Assembly: GCF_001519055.1 (NCBI RefSeq)
Contig: NZ_KQ954285.1
Coordinates: 572,678 to 636,677, forward strand
DNA from: Novosphingobium sp. Fuku2-ISO-50
GTDB lineage: Bacteria > Pseudomonadota > Alphaproteobacteria > Sphingomonadales > Sphingomonadaceae
Direction: 5' to 3'
DNA length: 64,000 nucleotides
In this document: positions 46,529 to 56,157 of the stretch, in pieces
How the letters are laid out: each line of letters begins with the position of its first letter
How positions within the stretch are numbered: position 1 is the first letter of the stretch
Program-made: the position numbers and the translations under genes
The notes under the pieces: model-generated
Database searches by the model: none
What the model was told of the DNA's origin: nothing
What the model saw: the letters and a program-made list of their open reading frames with translations, nothing else

Positions 46529-47764
46529 TCACGCCGTCTTGCGCCAGGCGACCTCGCGGATCGGGCCGGTCAACGGGCCGTAGGCGACCAGCCCGATCAG
46601 CGACAGCAGCGCCGGAATCAGGAACGCGAGGCGAAACGAGCCCGTTTGCGCGACGACCAGCCCGGTGATCATCGGCGCGGCAACGCCCGACATGTTGCCG
46701 ATCAGATTCTGCGTCCCCATCCAGCGCCCCGCCGCCGCCGGGCCCGCCAAAGTCTGACCGGCGCCAAAGTTCAAGGGGCTGATCACGCCGCAAAAGACCG
46801 CCGTCGCCGCCAGCCAGATCACCACGGTATCGTGCGAAGCGAGCGTCGCCCCCACAAACATCGCCCCGCAACCGGCCATGCCGCCCATCAAAAACGCCTT
46901 GCGCACCACGGCGCCGTCGCGCCCGCCCGCAATCAGGCGGTCGGACATCACGCCGCTGAACGCGCTGCCCAGGGCTTGCCCGACCGGGATCGCCGCGCCG
47001 ACTACCGCCATGCGCTGCAACGAATAATGCTCTGACGAAACCAGAAACGTCGGCAGCCAGGTCAGCAACAGATACGTCGGATAGGCATAGCAGAACTGCC
47101 CGATCGCAATCCCCCACAGCCCGCGCTGCGACAGGATTTCGCCCCAGCCGGGCACGCGCAGCGGCTCTGTCCGACCGCGCCCCTCGCCCGTCGGCAAACG
47201 CGTCGCAAACCACAAGGGCAGCCACAGCAACGACGCCGCCCCGATCACCCAGAACACCGGGCGCCAGCCATAGCGCGCCAGCACCAGCCCGCCGACCAGC
47301 GTCCCCGCCACCGGCCCCAGAAACAGCCCGATCGAAATCGCCGCATTGGCCCGTCCGCGCTGATGCTCTGCCGCGTGTTCCGCCAGCAGGCGCGCATTGG
47401 CCGGAAAGATCACGCTTTCCCCGATACCGATCGCCAGCCGCAGCATCAGCAGGCTGCCAAACCCCGTGGCCATCCCGCACGCCATCGTCGCCGCCGACCA
47501 GGCCAGCAACCCGGCGGGCAGCACCCAGCGCACGGGCCAGCGCTGCACCACCGCGCCCGAAAGCGGCTGCACCAGCGCATAGCTCCAGAAAAACGATGAC
47601 AGCAGCACCCCCAGCGCGCGGGGATCGATCGCCAGATCATGGCTCAGGACGGGCGCGGCCACCGCCAGACTGCCCCGGTCGGCATAATTGATGAACATCG
47701 CCAGCGCCAGAAGCAGCACCAGCCATGCGGACACCCCCTGCTTGCGCGCGCCCGCCACCGCCAT
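46529..47764 (-). CDS. MFS transporter, anion:cation symporter-like
   Basis: 411 aa, twelve helices. N-terminal NYADRGSLAVAAPVL, GIGESVIFPANARLLAEH after helix 4, and ISIGLFLGPVAGTLVGG are typical of the ACS subfamily (sugar acids, organic anions). Substrate unknown. ATG 47764 chosen; GTG 47776 is in frame. Close to a toxin-antitoxin pair on the same strand. Confidence 0.85.
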   Translation of the reverse strand: MAVAGARKQGVSAWLVLLLALAMFINYADRGSLAVAAPVLSHDLAIDPRALGVLLSSFFWSYALVQPLSGAVVQRWPVRWVLPAGLLAWSAATMACGMATGFGSLLMLRLAIGIGESVIFPANARLLAEHAAEHQRGRANAAISIGLFLGPVAGTLVGGLVLARYGWRPVFWVIGAASLLWLPLWFATRLPTGEGRGRTEPLRVPGWGEILSQRGLWGIAIGQFCYAYPTYLLLTWLPTFLVSSEHYSLQRMAVVGAAIPVGQALGSAFSGVMSDRLIAGGRDGAVVRKAFLMGGMAGCGAMFVGATLASHDTVVIWLAATAVFCGVISPLNFGAGQTLAGPAAAGRWMGTQNLIGNMSGVAAPMITGLVVAQTGSFRLAFLIPALLSLIGLVAYGPLTGPIREVAWRKTA

Positions 47765-47885
47765 GATCCACCCCACCCTCGTTTGCAGGCAGGATCACGG
47801 CGAACCGGGCGCGGGTCAAGGGTCAACGAAACAAGGGATCGCCACGACATCCATCATCGAAACGGATCTCAAAAAAGACCCCGCA

Positions 47886-48164
47886 TCACCCCGCCACAGC
47901 CGCGCGCAAGGCATCATTCATACGTGCCTGCCATCCCGGACCTGTGGCGCGCCATGCCGCAATCACATCGGGATCGAGCCGCAGCGTGATCGACTTCTTG
48001 GCATCGGGCTTGGTCGTCCCCACCGGTCGTCCACGTTTGCCTTTGCCAAAGGCAGAACGGATATGCGCCGGGATTTGTTCGCCGTGCAGCGCGCGGGCGA
48101 AATCCGCTTCGGTCCATTCGGGATTGTCGTCATCAAAAACGACCGGCTGCGGTTTATCCGACAT
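47886..48164 (-). CDS. brnA: BrnA family antitoxin
   Basis: 92 aa. Short acidic N-terminus binds toxin; the C-terminal ribbon-helix-helix (KKSITLRLDPDVIAAWRATGPGWQARMNDALR) binds DNA. BrnA neutralises BrnT and represses the operon. Overlaps the brnT stop by 11 bp, with toxin first, as usual for this family. Confidence 0.93.
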   Translation of the reverse strand: MSDKPQPVVFDDDNPEWTEADFARALHGEQIPAHIRSAFGKGKRGRPVGTTKPDAKKSITLRLDPDVIAAWRATGPGWQARMNDALRAAVAG

Positions 48165-48405
48165 GGCGCTTCACCTCCTTTGCATGAGCGCGGCGCAAAC
48201 TGATCACCCGAATCACGCCGCCGCGATCCGTACCCGCCAGGCAAAAGGCCAAGCCGTCGATCATTCCGTAAAGGCGGAAGCGCGGTTCATCGAACCGTCC
48301 ATCGTCGACATAGGCCAGGACATCGAGTTCGCTCGCCCGCGCCAACGAAATGCCATGCTTGGCCACGTTGACGGCGTCTTTCACCGGATCGAACTCGACA
48401 TCCAT
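48154..48405 (-). CDS. brnT: BrnT family ribonuclease toxin
   Basis: 83 aa RelE-like ribonuclease. FDPVKDAVNVAKHGISLARA (typical start), FRLYGMIDGLAFCLAGT and RVISLRRAHAKEVKRH hold the fold and the basic active-site residues. ATG 48405 lies next to a dyad operator, and no clear ribosome-binding site precedes it. Confidence 0.93.
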   Translation of the reverse strand: MDVEFDPVKDAVNVAKHGISLARASELDVLAYVDDGRFDEPRFRLYGMIDGLAFCLAGTDRGGVIRVISLRRAHAKEVKRHVG

Positions 48406-48407
48406 CA

Positions 48408-48465
48408 ATTATTTGTAACTGCACTTTATTCGCAACGCAAGCATTTTCATGCAGCTACAAATAAT
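48408..48465 (-). promoter_or_regulatory. brnTA operator: 16-bp inverted repeat
   Basis: attatttgtaactgca (48408-48423) and tgcagctacaaataat (48450-48465) match at 15 of 16 positions in inverted orientation with 26 bp between. Just upstream of brnT, in a locally AT-rich region; likely the BrnA binding site. Confidence 0.65.
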
Positions 48466-48560
48466 CTACGGCTTGCTGATGCAAAGGGGGGAAATCGCGC
48501 ATTTCGGATAATTTGCGTTGGCCGCGGCGGAACGACAACGGCCATTTTTCGCAGCCCGGT

Positions 48561-49442
48561 CTATTTCCGCAAGGTCTTGATGATCGCCGAAAAATCGAGC
48601 CCCGCATTCCCCGCTGCGGCAAAGGCTTCGTACAGATCGGCGGCGCGGTGCCCCATCGGGACATCGGCGCCGGTTTCGGCGGCGGCGGCCATGGCGAGCC
48701 GCAAGTCCTTCAGCATCAGCGCGGTGGTAAAGCCGCCCTGATAATCGGCGTCGGCGGGCGTTTTCGGGCCGACGCCGGGGACGGGGCAATAGCTCGTCAT
48801 CGACCAGCACTGGCCCGAGGCCTTTGAGGCGATGTCGTAGAACGTCTGCAGGTCGAGCCCAAGCTTTTCGGCCATGGCAAAGGTTTCGCACGTGGCGACC
48901 ATCGAGGCGCCAAGCAGCATGTTGTTGCAGATCTTGGCCGCCTGCCCCGCGCCCGCAGCGCCCGCGTGGATGACCGACGTGCCCATTGCCGCCAGAATCG
49001 GCTGCGCAGCGGCATAAGCGGCATCGGTGCCGCCGGCCATGAATGTCAGCGTGGCACCTTTGGCTGCGGCAATCCCGCCCGAGACGGGGGCATCGACCAT
49101 CGGGTGGCCTTTTTCTGCGGCAAGGGCGATGACGTCGCGCGCGGTGGCGACGTCGATCGTCGAACAATCGATCAGCACCGCGCCCCTCGGCGCCCATTTG
49201 AACACGTCGTTCTGATAGACGCTGCGCACGATCTTGCCGTCGGGCAGCATGGTCACCACCGCATCGACGCCGTCAAGCGCGGCGTTGATGCTGGTATGCG
49301 TGGCACAACCCGCCAGCTTTGCCCGGCCAAGCGCGGCCGCATCGAGATCGAAGGCTTCGACCTTGTATCCCTTGGCGACGAGATTGGCAGCCATGCCGCC
49401 GCCCATGTTGCCCAGTCCGATGAAGGCAATGCGCTTGGCCAT
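48561..49442 (-). CDS. mmsB: 3-hydroxyisobutyrate dehydrogenase
   Basis: 293 aa beta-hydroxyacid dehydrogenase. NAD motif FIGLGNMGGGMAANL, substrate motif MVDAPVSGGIAAAKGATLT and catalytic Lys in GAGQAAKICNN. Oxidises 3-hydroxyisobutyrate to methylmalonate semialdehyde in valine breakdown. Last gene of the minus-strand set with enoyl-CoA hydratase, HIBYL-CoA hydrolase and acyl-CoA dehydrogenase. Confidence 0.93.
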   Translation of the reverse strand: MAKRIAFIGLGNMGGGMAANLVAKGYKVEAFDLDAAALGRAKLAGCATHTSINAALDGVDAVVTMLPDGKIVRSVYQNDVFKWAPRGAVLIDCSTIDVATARDVIALAAEKGHPMVDAPVSGGIAAAKGATLTFMAGGTDAAYAAAQPILAAMGTSVIHAGAAGAGQAAKICNNMLLGASMVATCETFAMAEKLGLDLQTFYDIASKASGQCWSMTSYCPVPGVGPKTPADADYQGGFTTALMLKDLRLAMAAAAETGADVPMGHRAADLYEAFAAAGNAGLDFSAIIKTLRK

Positions 49443-49497
49443 AAGACGATCCTTTCCGTGTGTGCCGGTCTGGCCGGCGTTGATCAAAACGTGAAAC

Positions 49498-50280
49498 TCA
49501 GCGGCCCGTAAACACCCCTGCACGCTTTTCGATGAACGCAGCCATGCCTTCGGCCTTGTCGTCCGTCGCGGTCAGCACCTGAAACACGCGGCGCTCGAAC
49601 AAAATGCCCTGATCGAGCGTGGTTTCGAACGCGGCGTTGACCAACTCCTTGTTGGCGACAGCGGCAAGCGGGGGCATCGCGGCGATCGCCTCGGCGGTCT
49701 TGATCGCTTCGGCCAGCAAGTCGGCAAGCGGCACGACCCGCGCGACGAGCCCGGCGCGTTCCGCTTCGTGCGCGTCCATCATGCGCCCGGTCAGGCACAT
49801 TTCCATCGCCTTGGCCTTGCCGATCGCGCGCGTCAGGCGCTGCGAGCCGCCCATGCCGGGGGCCACGCCAAGCTTCACTTCGGGCTGGCCGAATTTCGCG
49901 TTTTCCGACGCGATGATGAAATCGGCCATCATCGCCAGTTCGCACCCGCCGCCCAGCGCAAAACCGTTGACCGCCGCGATCCACGGCTTGCGCGTGGCCT
50001 TGACGACATGGCTGGTCCAGCGCGCGAAGAAATCCTGCGCAAAGAAGTCCGCTGCCGACTTTTCGGCCATTTCCTTGATGTCGGCACCGGCGGCAAAGGC
50101 CTTTTCGCCCGATCCGGTCAGAACCGCGCAGCGCTGCCCTGCATCGGCCTCGAACGCGGCGAACGCGGCGATCAGGTCTTCGAGAACAAGCGAATTGAGC
50201 GCGTTCAGCGCCTTTGGCCGGTTGAGCGTGATCAGCGTGACGGGCCCACGGGTTTCAACCAGGATCGTTTCATAGCTCAT
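49498..50280 (-). CDS. Enoyl-CoA hydratase
   Basis: 260 aa crotonase. Oxyanion-hole [15 protein letters not shown], catalytic Glu residues in [15 protein letters not shown] and [13 protein letters not shown]. Probably hydrates methacrylyl-CoA to 3-hydroxyisobutyryl-CoA in this context, though crotonyl-CoA activity is also likely. ATG 50280 overlaps the upstream stop by 4 nt. Confidence 0.92.
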   Translation of the reverse strand: MSYETILVETRGPVTLITLNRPKALNALNSLVLEDLIAAFAAFEADAGQRCAVLTGSGEKAFAAGADIKEMAEKSAADFFAQDFFARWTSHVVKATRKPWIAAVNGFALGGGCELAMMADFIIASENAKFGQPEVKLGVAPGMGGSQRLTRAIGKAKAMEMCLTGRMMDAHEAERAGLVARVVPLADLLAEAIKTAEAIAAMPPLAAVANKELVNAAFETTLDQGILFERRVFQVLTATDDKAEGMAAFIEKRAGVFTGR

Positions 50281-51341
50281 AGCGGTTTCCATTCTTCATC
50301 GTGCGGCAGCGGCGCAAAGATCGCATCGATCAGATCGTCGGTGACCGCTTCGGGGCTGGGCGGATTCCATTTCGGCGCATGATCCTTGTCGATGATCACC
50401 GCGCGCACCCCTTCGGCAAAGTCGGGGCGCAGCAGCACGCGGCTGCCGATGCGGTATTCCATCGCCATGTTCGCGGCGAAGTCTTCGCAATGCAGGCTGT
50501 CGCGCAATTGGCGCAGCGCCACTTTGCAGGTCTGCGGGCTCTTGGTCGCCAGCGTGGCGAGCGTGGCGGTCGCCCATTCGCCGCCATCGGCTGCGAGCGC
50601 GGCCAGGATGTCCTCGTAACGATCAGAGGCAAACAGGCGGTCGATCGTATCGGCCTGCGCGGCAATCTTCGCCACGGGCGGCACTGTCGACAGCCGATGC
50701 AGGATCGCCGCCGCCTGATCGGGGTCGGCGGCCAGCGCGGCTTTGGCTTCGGCCAGCGCGGATTGCGGCAGAAAATGCGTGGCAAGACCTGCCCAAAGGC
50801 AATCCGCCCCGTCGAGCCGCGCCCCGGTCAACGCCATATATTGCCCCAGCCGCCCGGCAAGGCGCGACAGATACCAGCCGCCGCCGACATCGGGAAACAG
50901 GCCGATCCCGGTTTCGGGCATCGCCAGGCGAGTCGCTTCGGTCGCGACGCGATATGTCGCGGGCCCCGCGATGCCGACACCGCCGCCCATCGTGATCCCG
51001 TCCATGAACGCGATCACCGGCTTGGGATAAGTCAGGATCAGATGGTTGAGCTGATATTCCTCATGGAAGAATCGCCGCCCCGAAGCGCCGCCGTCGTTGA
51101 GCGCCGAATCGCGCAGGAATGCGATGTCGCCGCCTGCGCAAAAGCCGCGCCCTTCGGCATGATCGATGATCACCGCGCCGACCGCCGGATCGTCGCGCCA
51201 CGACAACAGCGCCGCGATCATCGCCCGCACCATCGGCAGCGTCAGCGCATGAAGCGCGCGCGGACGGTTGAGCGACAGATGCCCGACGCGGCCTTCGACG
51301 CGCGCCAGCACCGGATCGGCGATTTCGGCTTCTGCGCTCAT
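50277..51341 (-). CDS. 3-hydroxyisobutyryl-CoA hydrolase (crotonase family)
   Basis: 354 aa, longer than a hydratase as expected for [38 protein letters not shown] and [18 protein letters not shown] carry the catalytic Glu/Asp pattern of HIBYL-CoA hydrolases, and the C-terminus ends with the typical [20 protein letters not shown]. Releases CoA from 3-hydroxyisobutyryl-CoA ahead of mmsB. ATG overlaps the stop of the dehydrogenase. Confidence 0.93.
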   Translation of the reverse strand: MSAEAEIADPVLARVEGRVGHLSLNRPRALHALTLPMVRAMIAALLSWRDDPAVGAVIIDHAEGRGFCAGGDIAFLRDSALNDGGASGRRFFHEEYQLNHLILTYPKPVIAFMDGITMGGGVGIAGPATYRVATEATRLAMPETGIGLFPDVGGGWYLSRLAGRLGQYMALTGARLDGADCLWAGLATHFLPQSALAEAKAALAADPDQAAAILHRLSTVPPVAKIAAQADTIDRLFASDRYEDILAALAADGGEWATATLATLATKSPQTCKVALRQLRDSLHCEDFAANMAMEYRIGSRVLLRPDFAEGVRAVIIDKDHAPKWNPPSPEAVTDDLIDAIFAPLPHDEEWKPL

Positions 51342-52480
51342 TTCAACAAGTCCCTTCCCACGATCATGCGCATGACTTCATTGGTTCCTTCGAGAATGCG
51401 GTGAACGCGCAAATCGCGCCAGAACCGCTCGATCGGATAGTCTTTCAGATAGCCATAGCCGCCAAACATCTGCAGCGCACGATCGACGATCGATGATCCG
51501 TTGTCGGTCGCCAATTTCTTGGCCATCGCCGAAAAACGAGTCTTGTCGGGCGCATCGGCGCCGACTTTGGCTGCGGCGAGATAGAGCAGCGCACGCGCCG
51601 CCTCCAGATCGGTGGCCATGTCGGCCAGTTGGAATTGCGTGTTCTGAAACTCGGCGATCGTGCGGCCGAATTGCGAGCGGGTTTTGACATAGGCGATCGC
51701 CTCGTCAAGACAGCGCTGCGCCCCGCCCAGCGAACAGGCGCCAATATTCAGCCGCCCGCCGTCGAGCCCGGCCATGGCAAAGCGAAAGCCTTCGCCCTCT
51801 TCGCCGATCCGGTTGGCCACGGGCACGCGCACGGCGTCAAACATCACTTGCGCGGTGGGCGAAGCGTTCCAGCCCAGCTTGCGCTCGGGCGCGCCAAACG
51901 AGACGCCGGGCATGTCGCGGTCGATCACCAGACAGGAAATGCCCTTGGGCCCCGGCTCGCCGGTGCGGACCATGGTGACATAGATGTCGTTGACCCCGCT
52001 GCCGGAAATGAACTGCTTCGTGCCCGAAACGACATAATGATCACCTTCGCGCCGCGCCGTGGTGCGCAAGGCCGCCGCGTCAGAGCCCGATCCCGGCTCG
52101 GTCAGGCAATAGCTCGCCATCAGGTCCATCGGGATCAGGCGCGGCAGATAGCGCGCCTTGAGATCGGCACTGCCAAACCGGTCGATCATCCACGAGGCCA
52201 TGTTGTGAATCGACAGAAAGGCCGATGTCGCCGGGCACCCATAAGCGAGCGCTTCGAAAATCAGCGCCGCTTCGAGCCGGCCAAGCCCGATCCCGCCCGC
52301 CTCTTCACTGACATAGATCGCGGCAAAGCCCAGCTCGGCGGCGGCGCGGATGGTGTCGCGCGGAAATTCGTGGCGGTCATCCCATCCGGCGGCGTGGGGC
52401 ACGATCGCATCGGCGGCGAAGCGGCGCGCCATGTCCTGGATGGCGAGCTGGTCTTCGGTCAGGCTGAACAACTGGGTCAT
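51338..52480 (-). CDS. Acyl-CoA dehydrogenase, isobutyryl-CoA type
   Basis: 380 aa FAD enzyme. MASYCLTEPGSGSDAAALRT and QFGRTIAEFQNTQFQLADM, then MFGGYGYLKDYPIERFWRDLR with the catalytic Glu later in ILEGTNEVMRMIV. Position at the head of the valine genes favours isobutyryl-CoA as substrate. ATG 52480 (MTQLFSLTEDQ) is the family start; a longer frame upstream was rejected. Confidence 0.92.
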   Translation of the reverse strand: MTQLFSLTEDQLAIQDMARRFAADAIVPHAAGWDDRHEFPRDTIRAAAELGFAAIYVSEEAGGIGLGRLEAALIFEALAYGCPATSAFLSIHNMASWMIDRFGSADLKARYLPRLIPMDLMASYCLTEPGSGSDAAALRTTARREGDHYVVSGTKQFISGSGVNDIYVTMVRTGEPGPKGISCLVIDRDMPGVSFGAPERKLGWNASPTAQVMFDAVRVPVANRIGEEGEGFRFAMAGLDGGRLNIGACSLGGAQRCLDEAIAYVKTRSQFGRTIAEFQNTQFQLADMATDLEAARALLYLAAAKVGADAPDKTRFSAMAKKLATDNGSSIVDRALQMFGGYGYLKDYPIERFWRDLRVHRILEGTNEVMRMIVGRDLLK

Positions 52481-52569
52481 GATGGGGCCTATGCTGCTGA
52501 CGTGTCGACGCGGCAATGGCCGCGCGCAGTGTGATGGACGCCCCGCGCCGGTTTGGCCATAAGCGGGGC

Positions 52570-53652
52570 ATGACGGCGATCGATTTCGATACATGGGACC
52601 GCGCGTTGCGACTGGTCGCGATCGGCGAGATGCTGATGGTCGCGCTGGTGGTCGCGCGCAGCGGGGCGACGCGCGCGATCCGGCGCGGGACGGTGCTGCT
52701 GCTGGCGGGGGTCATCGGATACCTGGTGCAATCGTCCGATGGCCCCGCGATCATGGCCACGCCGCCGGGCTTTGTCGCGATAGCGGGCTTGGTCGCGACG
52801 GTCGGTGCAACGGCAACGCCGCTCGCGCTGTGGTTTTTTACCCACGCCCTGTTCGAACGTCCGCCCGACCGGCGCATCGGCGGCGCGGCGGCGGCGATCC
52901 TTGTGGCGGGCGTGGTGATTCCGGCGAGCGGCGGCTGGTGCCGTTATGTCTGGCCCTGGCTCGATCGGCTGTGTCATCTGGTGATGGCGCTGCTGGTGAT
53001 CCATGCGCTGATCGTCGCCTTGCGCAGCCGCTCCGACGATCTCAGCGAAAAACGCCGCCGCTTTGCGCTGGCCTTCGTCGCGATCGTCGCAGGCGAAGCG
53101 CTGGTCGTCGTCCTGGGCGAGGCCTGGTTCGGCTATGCCCGGGAACCCGTGGCCTTTCGCCTGATCGAAGCCATGCTCGTCGTCGCGGCCGGTCTGATCG
53201 TCGGCGGCGCCTTGCTCGAAGCGGATCTCGATCTGATCGGCAGGGCGCCACCGGCCCCGGACGAGCCCATCGCCGGGGATGTCATGCCGCCTGCCGAGCG
53301 CGTGCTGTGCGACCGGCTGAACGCGGCGATGGCGGCGGGGGCCTGGCGTCAGCCGGGACTGACCATCGGCGACCTTGCCGGGCAGCTCGGCGTGCCCGAA
53401 CATCGCCTGCGCGCGCTGATCAACCGGCGGCTGGGGCATCGCAATTTTTCCGCATTCCTCAACCTGCATCGCATTGCCGAGGCGCGGGCGCGCCTGTCCG
53501 ACCCCGACGATGTCGCCTTGCCCGTGCTGACGATCGCGATGGACCTCGGCTATGGCTCGCTGGCCCCCTTCAACCGCGCCTTTCGCGAAGAGACCGGGCA
53601 GACGCCGACCGATTTTCGCCGGGCTGCGTTCGCCGTCGATCGAAAAACCTGA
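52570..53652 (+). CDS. AraC family regulator with N-terminal membrane domain
   Basis: 360 aa. The first ~220 residues hold about seven hydrophobic segments (VAIGEMLMVALVVARSG onward), then a C-terminal AraC DNA-binding domain with two HTHs: LTIGDLAGQLGVPEHRLRALI and IAMDLGYGSLAPFNRAFREE. A membrane-bound sensor-regulator, likely controlling the adjacent fatty acid hydroxylase; inferred. Divergent from the valine operon. Confidence 0.88.
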   Translation: MTAIDFDTWDRALRLVAIGEMLMVALVVARSGATRAIRRGTVLLLAGVIGYLVQSSDGPAIMATPPGFVAIAGLVATVGATATPLALWFFTHALFERPPDRRIGGAAAAILVAGVVIPASGGWCRYVWPWLDRLCHLVMALLVIHALIVALRSRSDDLSEKRRRFALAFVAIVAGEALVVVLGEAWFGYAREPVAFRLIEAMLVVAAGLIVGGALLEADLDLIGRAPPAPDEPIAGDVMPPAERVLCDRLNAAMAAGAWRQPGLTIGDLAGQLGVPEHRLRALINRRLGHRNFSAFLNLHRIAEARARLSDPDDVALPVLTIAMDLGYGSLAPFNRAFREETGQTPTDFRRAAFAVDRKT

Positions 53653-53748
53653 TCGATTTCGAAATGAACCGGCATTTTCCGGCATCGGGAGGACCGTGCG
53701 CCGCGCCTCTGTCAGGGCAGCGCAGACCGTTTCCCGATGGAGTCCCCC

Positions 53749-54573
53749 ATGCCCGATATGCTGTCGCTGCTGTCCCATTTCGCCCGCCACTTGCAGGGCG
53801 GCATTACCGAGGAACTGCTCCGTTACCTGGCCGGCGCAGGCGGTGTCGCGGCGCTGGTCTGGCTGGGCGGACGGCGGCTGGCGCATCGCAAGATCCAGAC
53901 GCGCCGCGCCAGCACAAGCGACGTGCTGCGCGAAGTGCGCCAGTCGCTGTGGACAATCATGGTCTTTGCAGTGGTCGACCTGCTGACCGTGGCGTTGATC
54001 ATGGCCGGGGTGATCGCGATGGCGCACGGGCCCGCCAGCGCGATAACGATCGGCTGGCAGATCGTCGCGCTGATCGTGCTGCACGATGCCTGGTTTTACT
54101 GGATGCACCGCGCGCTCCATTCCCGCGCGCTGTTCCGCGCAACGCACCTTGCCCACCATCGCAGCCGCACGCCGACCAGTTGGGCCGCCTACAGCTTTGC
54201 CACCGGCGAAGCCGTGTGCGAGGCGCTGGTGATCCCGGCGATGTTCCTGATCGTGGCACGGATCGCGCCGGTCGAACCGCTCGCCGCGTTCATTTTTCTC
54301 GGCCACCAGATCGCGCGTAACGCGATCGGCCATTCGGGCCATGAACTGGCGTGGAGCGGCTTTACGCGCAGCCTTTTGACCGCATGGCTGACCACCACGA
54401 CGCACCATGACCTGCACCACAGCGAAGGCCGCTATAACTACGGCCTCTATTTCACCTGGTGGGACCGCTGGATGGGTACGGAACATCCCCGTTATCATGA
54501 CCGTTTCGAAGCGGTGGCGACCCGGCCTCGCGAACAGGCCACCACCATCGGGGTCAGCCCATTGTCGGAATGA
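53749..54573 (+). CDS. Fatty acid hydroxylase/sterol desaturase family protein
   Basis: 274 aa membrane di-iron enzyme. Three His boxes: HDAWFYWMHRALH, HLAHHRS and TTTTHHDLHHSEG; several hydrophobic segments. Hydroxylates or desaturates a lipid or carotenoid-like substrate. ATG 53749 has GGAG upstream. The 3' end overlaps the convergent mmsA by 20 bp. Confidence 0.9.
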   Translation: MPDMLSLLSHFARHLQGGITEELLRYLAGAGGVAALVWLGGRRLAHRKIQTRRASTSDVLREVRQSLWTIMVFAVVDLLTVALIMAGVIAMAHGPASAITIGWQIVALIVLHDAWFYWMHRALHSRALFRATHLAHHRSRTPTSWAAYSFATGEAVCEALVIPAMFLIVARIAPVEPLAAFIFLGHQIARNAIGHSGHELAWSGFTRSLLTAWLTTTTHHDLHHSEGRYNYGLYFTWWDRWMGTEHPRYHDRFEAVATRPREQATTIGVSPLSE

Positions 54574-56053
54574 CGAAGGCATTGCCGCCGTCGACCGAGC
54601 CGTCGGGCCAGCGCTGGGTGATCGTCTTGACCTTGGTCCAGAATTTCACGCCTTCCATGCCGTGCTGGTTGGTGTCGCCAAAGGCCGAGCGTTTCCACCC
54701 GCCAAAGCTGTGATAGGCGACGGGCACCGGGATCGGCACGTTGATCCCGACCATGCCGACATTGACTCGCCTGGCGAATTCGCGCGCGGCATGGCCGTTG
54801 CGGGTAAACAGCGCGACGCCGTTGCCGTATTGATGCTTGCTGGGCAGCGCGACAGCTTCGTCAAAGGTCTTGGCGCGCACGATCTGTAGCACGGGGCCGA
54901 ATATCTCGTTGTGATAGCTGTCCATCGTGTCGGTGACATGGTCGATCAGCGTCGGGCCGACGAAAAAGCCCTGCTCGTACCCCTGCAAGGCAAAGCCGCG
55001 TCCGTCGATCACCAGTTCGGCGCCTTCCTCGGCGGCGCGCGCGATCCATGCCTCGATCTTCGCTTTGGCCTGCGCGGTCACGACCGGGCCGTAATGCGCC
55101 TCGGGATCGGTCGAAATGCCGACTTTCAGCGCCTCGATCGCCGGGATCAGCTTGGCCTTCAGGCGTTCGGCAGTCTCGTCACCGACCGGCACCACCACGG
55201 GCAAGGCCATGCAGCGCTCGCCCGCCGAACCGAAAGCGGCGCCAAGCAGATCGTTCACCACCTGATCGAGATCGGCATCGGGCAGGACGATGCCGTGATT
55301 CTTGGCCCCGCCCATCGCCTGGACCCGCTTTCCGGCTGCCGCGCCGCGCTGATAGACATAGTTGGCGATGTCCGACGATCCGACGAAGCTGACCGCGCCG
55401 ATCGCCGGATGGTCGAGAATCGCATCGACCATTTCCTTGTCGCCATGCACGACCTGAAAGATCCCGGCAGGCAGGCCCGCTTCGAGAAACAGCTCGGCCA
55501 GCCGCAGCGGCACCGACGGATCGCGTTCCGACGGCTTGCAGATAAAGGCGTTGCCCGTCGCGACGGCCACCGCGCCCATCCACAAGGGGATCATCGCCGG
55601 AAAGTTGAACGGGGTGATCCCCGCGCCGATGCCGACCGGCTGACGCATCGAATAGACATCGATCCCCGGCCCGGCGCCGTCGGTATATTCGCCCTTTTGC
55701 GCATGCGGAATGCCGCAGGCGAATTCGACCACTTCGAGCCCGCGCTGAATGTCGCCGCGCGAATCCGCGATCACTTTGCCGTGTTCGCTCGACAAAAGGT
55801 GCGCCAGCTCGGTCATGTGCGCCTCAACCAGTTCCTTGAAACGGAACAGCACGCGCGCCCGCCGTTGCGGATTGGTCGCCGCCCAGGCAGGCTGCGCCGC
55901 CTCGGCAGCAGCAACCGCACGCTCAAGCGCGGCTGCCCCGCCCAGCACGACTTCGGCCTGTACCGCGCCGGTGTTGGGATCGTAGATCGCGCTGCGCCGC
56001 GCCTGATCGAGCCCGGCGGTGCCGCCCGCAATGAAATGATCGATGATGCGCAT
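54554..56053 (-). CDS. mmsA: Methylmalonate-semialdehyde dehydrogenase (CoA-acylating)
   Basis: 499 aa. MRIIDHFIAGG start, ITPFNFPAMIPLWM, MGGAKNHGIVLPDAD and catalytic Cys in SAGERCMALPVVV; C-terminal QHGMEGVKFWTKVKTITQRW is typical of MmsA. Converts methylmalonate semialdehyde to propionyl-CoA in valine and thymine breakdown. Separated from mmsB by about 5 kb, with the LysR gene divergent. Confidence 0.96.
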   Translation of the reverse strand: MRIIDHFIAGGTAGLDQARRSAIYDPNTGAVQAEVVLGGAAALERAVAAAEAAQPAWAATNPQRRARVLFRFKELVEAHMTELAHLLSSEHGKVIADSRGDIQRGLEVVEFACGIPHAQKGEYTDGAGPGIDVYSMRQPVGIGAGITPFNFPAMIPLWMGAVAVATGNAFICKPSERDPSVPLRLAELFLEAGLPAGIFQVVHGDKEMVDAILDHPAIGAVSFVGSSDIANYVYQRGAAAGKRVQAMGGAKNHGIVLPDADLDQVVNDLLGAAFGSAGERCMALPVVVPVGDETAERLKAKLIPAIEALKVGISTDPEAHYGPVVTAQAKAKIEAWIARAAEEGAELVIDGRGFALQGYEQGFFVGPTLIDHVTDTMDSYHNEIFGPVLQIVRAKTFDEAVALPSKHQYGNGVALFTRNGHAAREFARRVNVGMVGINVPIPVPVAYHSFGGWKRSAFGDTNQHGMEGVKFWTKVKTITQRWPDGSVDGGNAFVIPTMG

Positions 56054-56110
56054 GGGGTTGGCTCCTCTGCCCGAATTTTCGTTCGAGAGCGGGCCTGCAC
56101 CCATGAAGCG

Positions 56111-56157
56111 TTGCATGCAATGCCGGAAAATGCGATCCACACCTGCAATTATGCAGG
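56111..56157. promoter_or_regulatory. Candidate LysR operator dyads between mmsA and LysR gene
   Basis: ttgcatgcaa (56111-56120) and cctgcaattatgcagg (56142-56157) are perfect dyads. The second spans the LysR start codon, suggesting autorepression. Confidence 0.5.

Noticed and set aside
52489-54582. 697-codon open frame on the minus strand across the AraC-type and hydroxylase genes
   Set aside because: Low-complexity Arg/Gln/His-rich translation without domain or start signal; both plus-strand genes have clear motifs.
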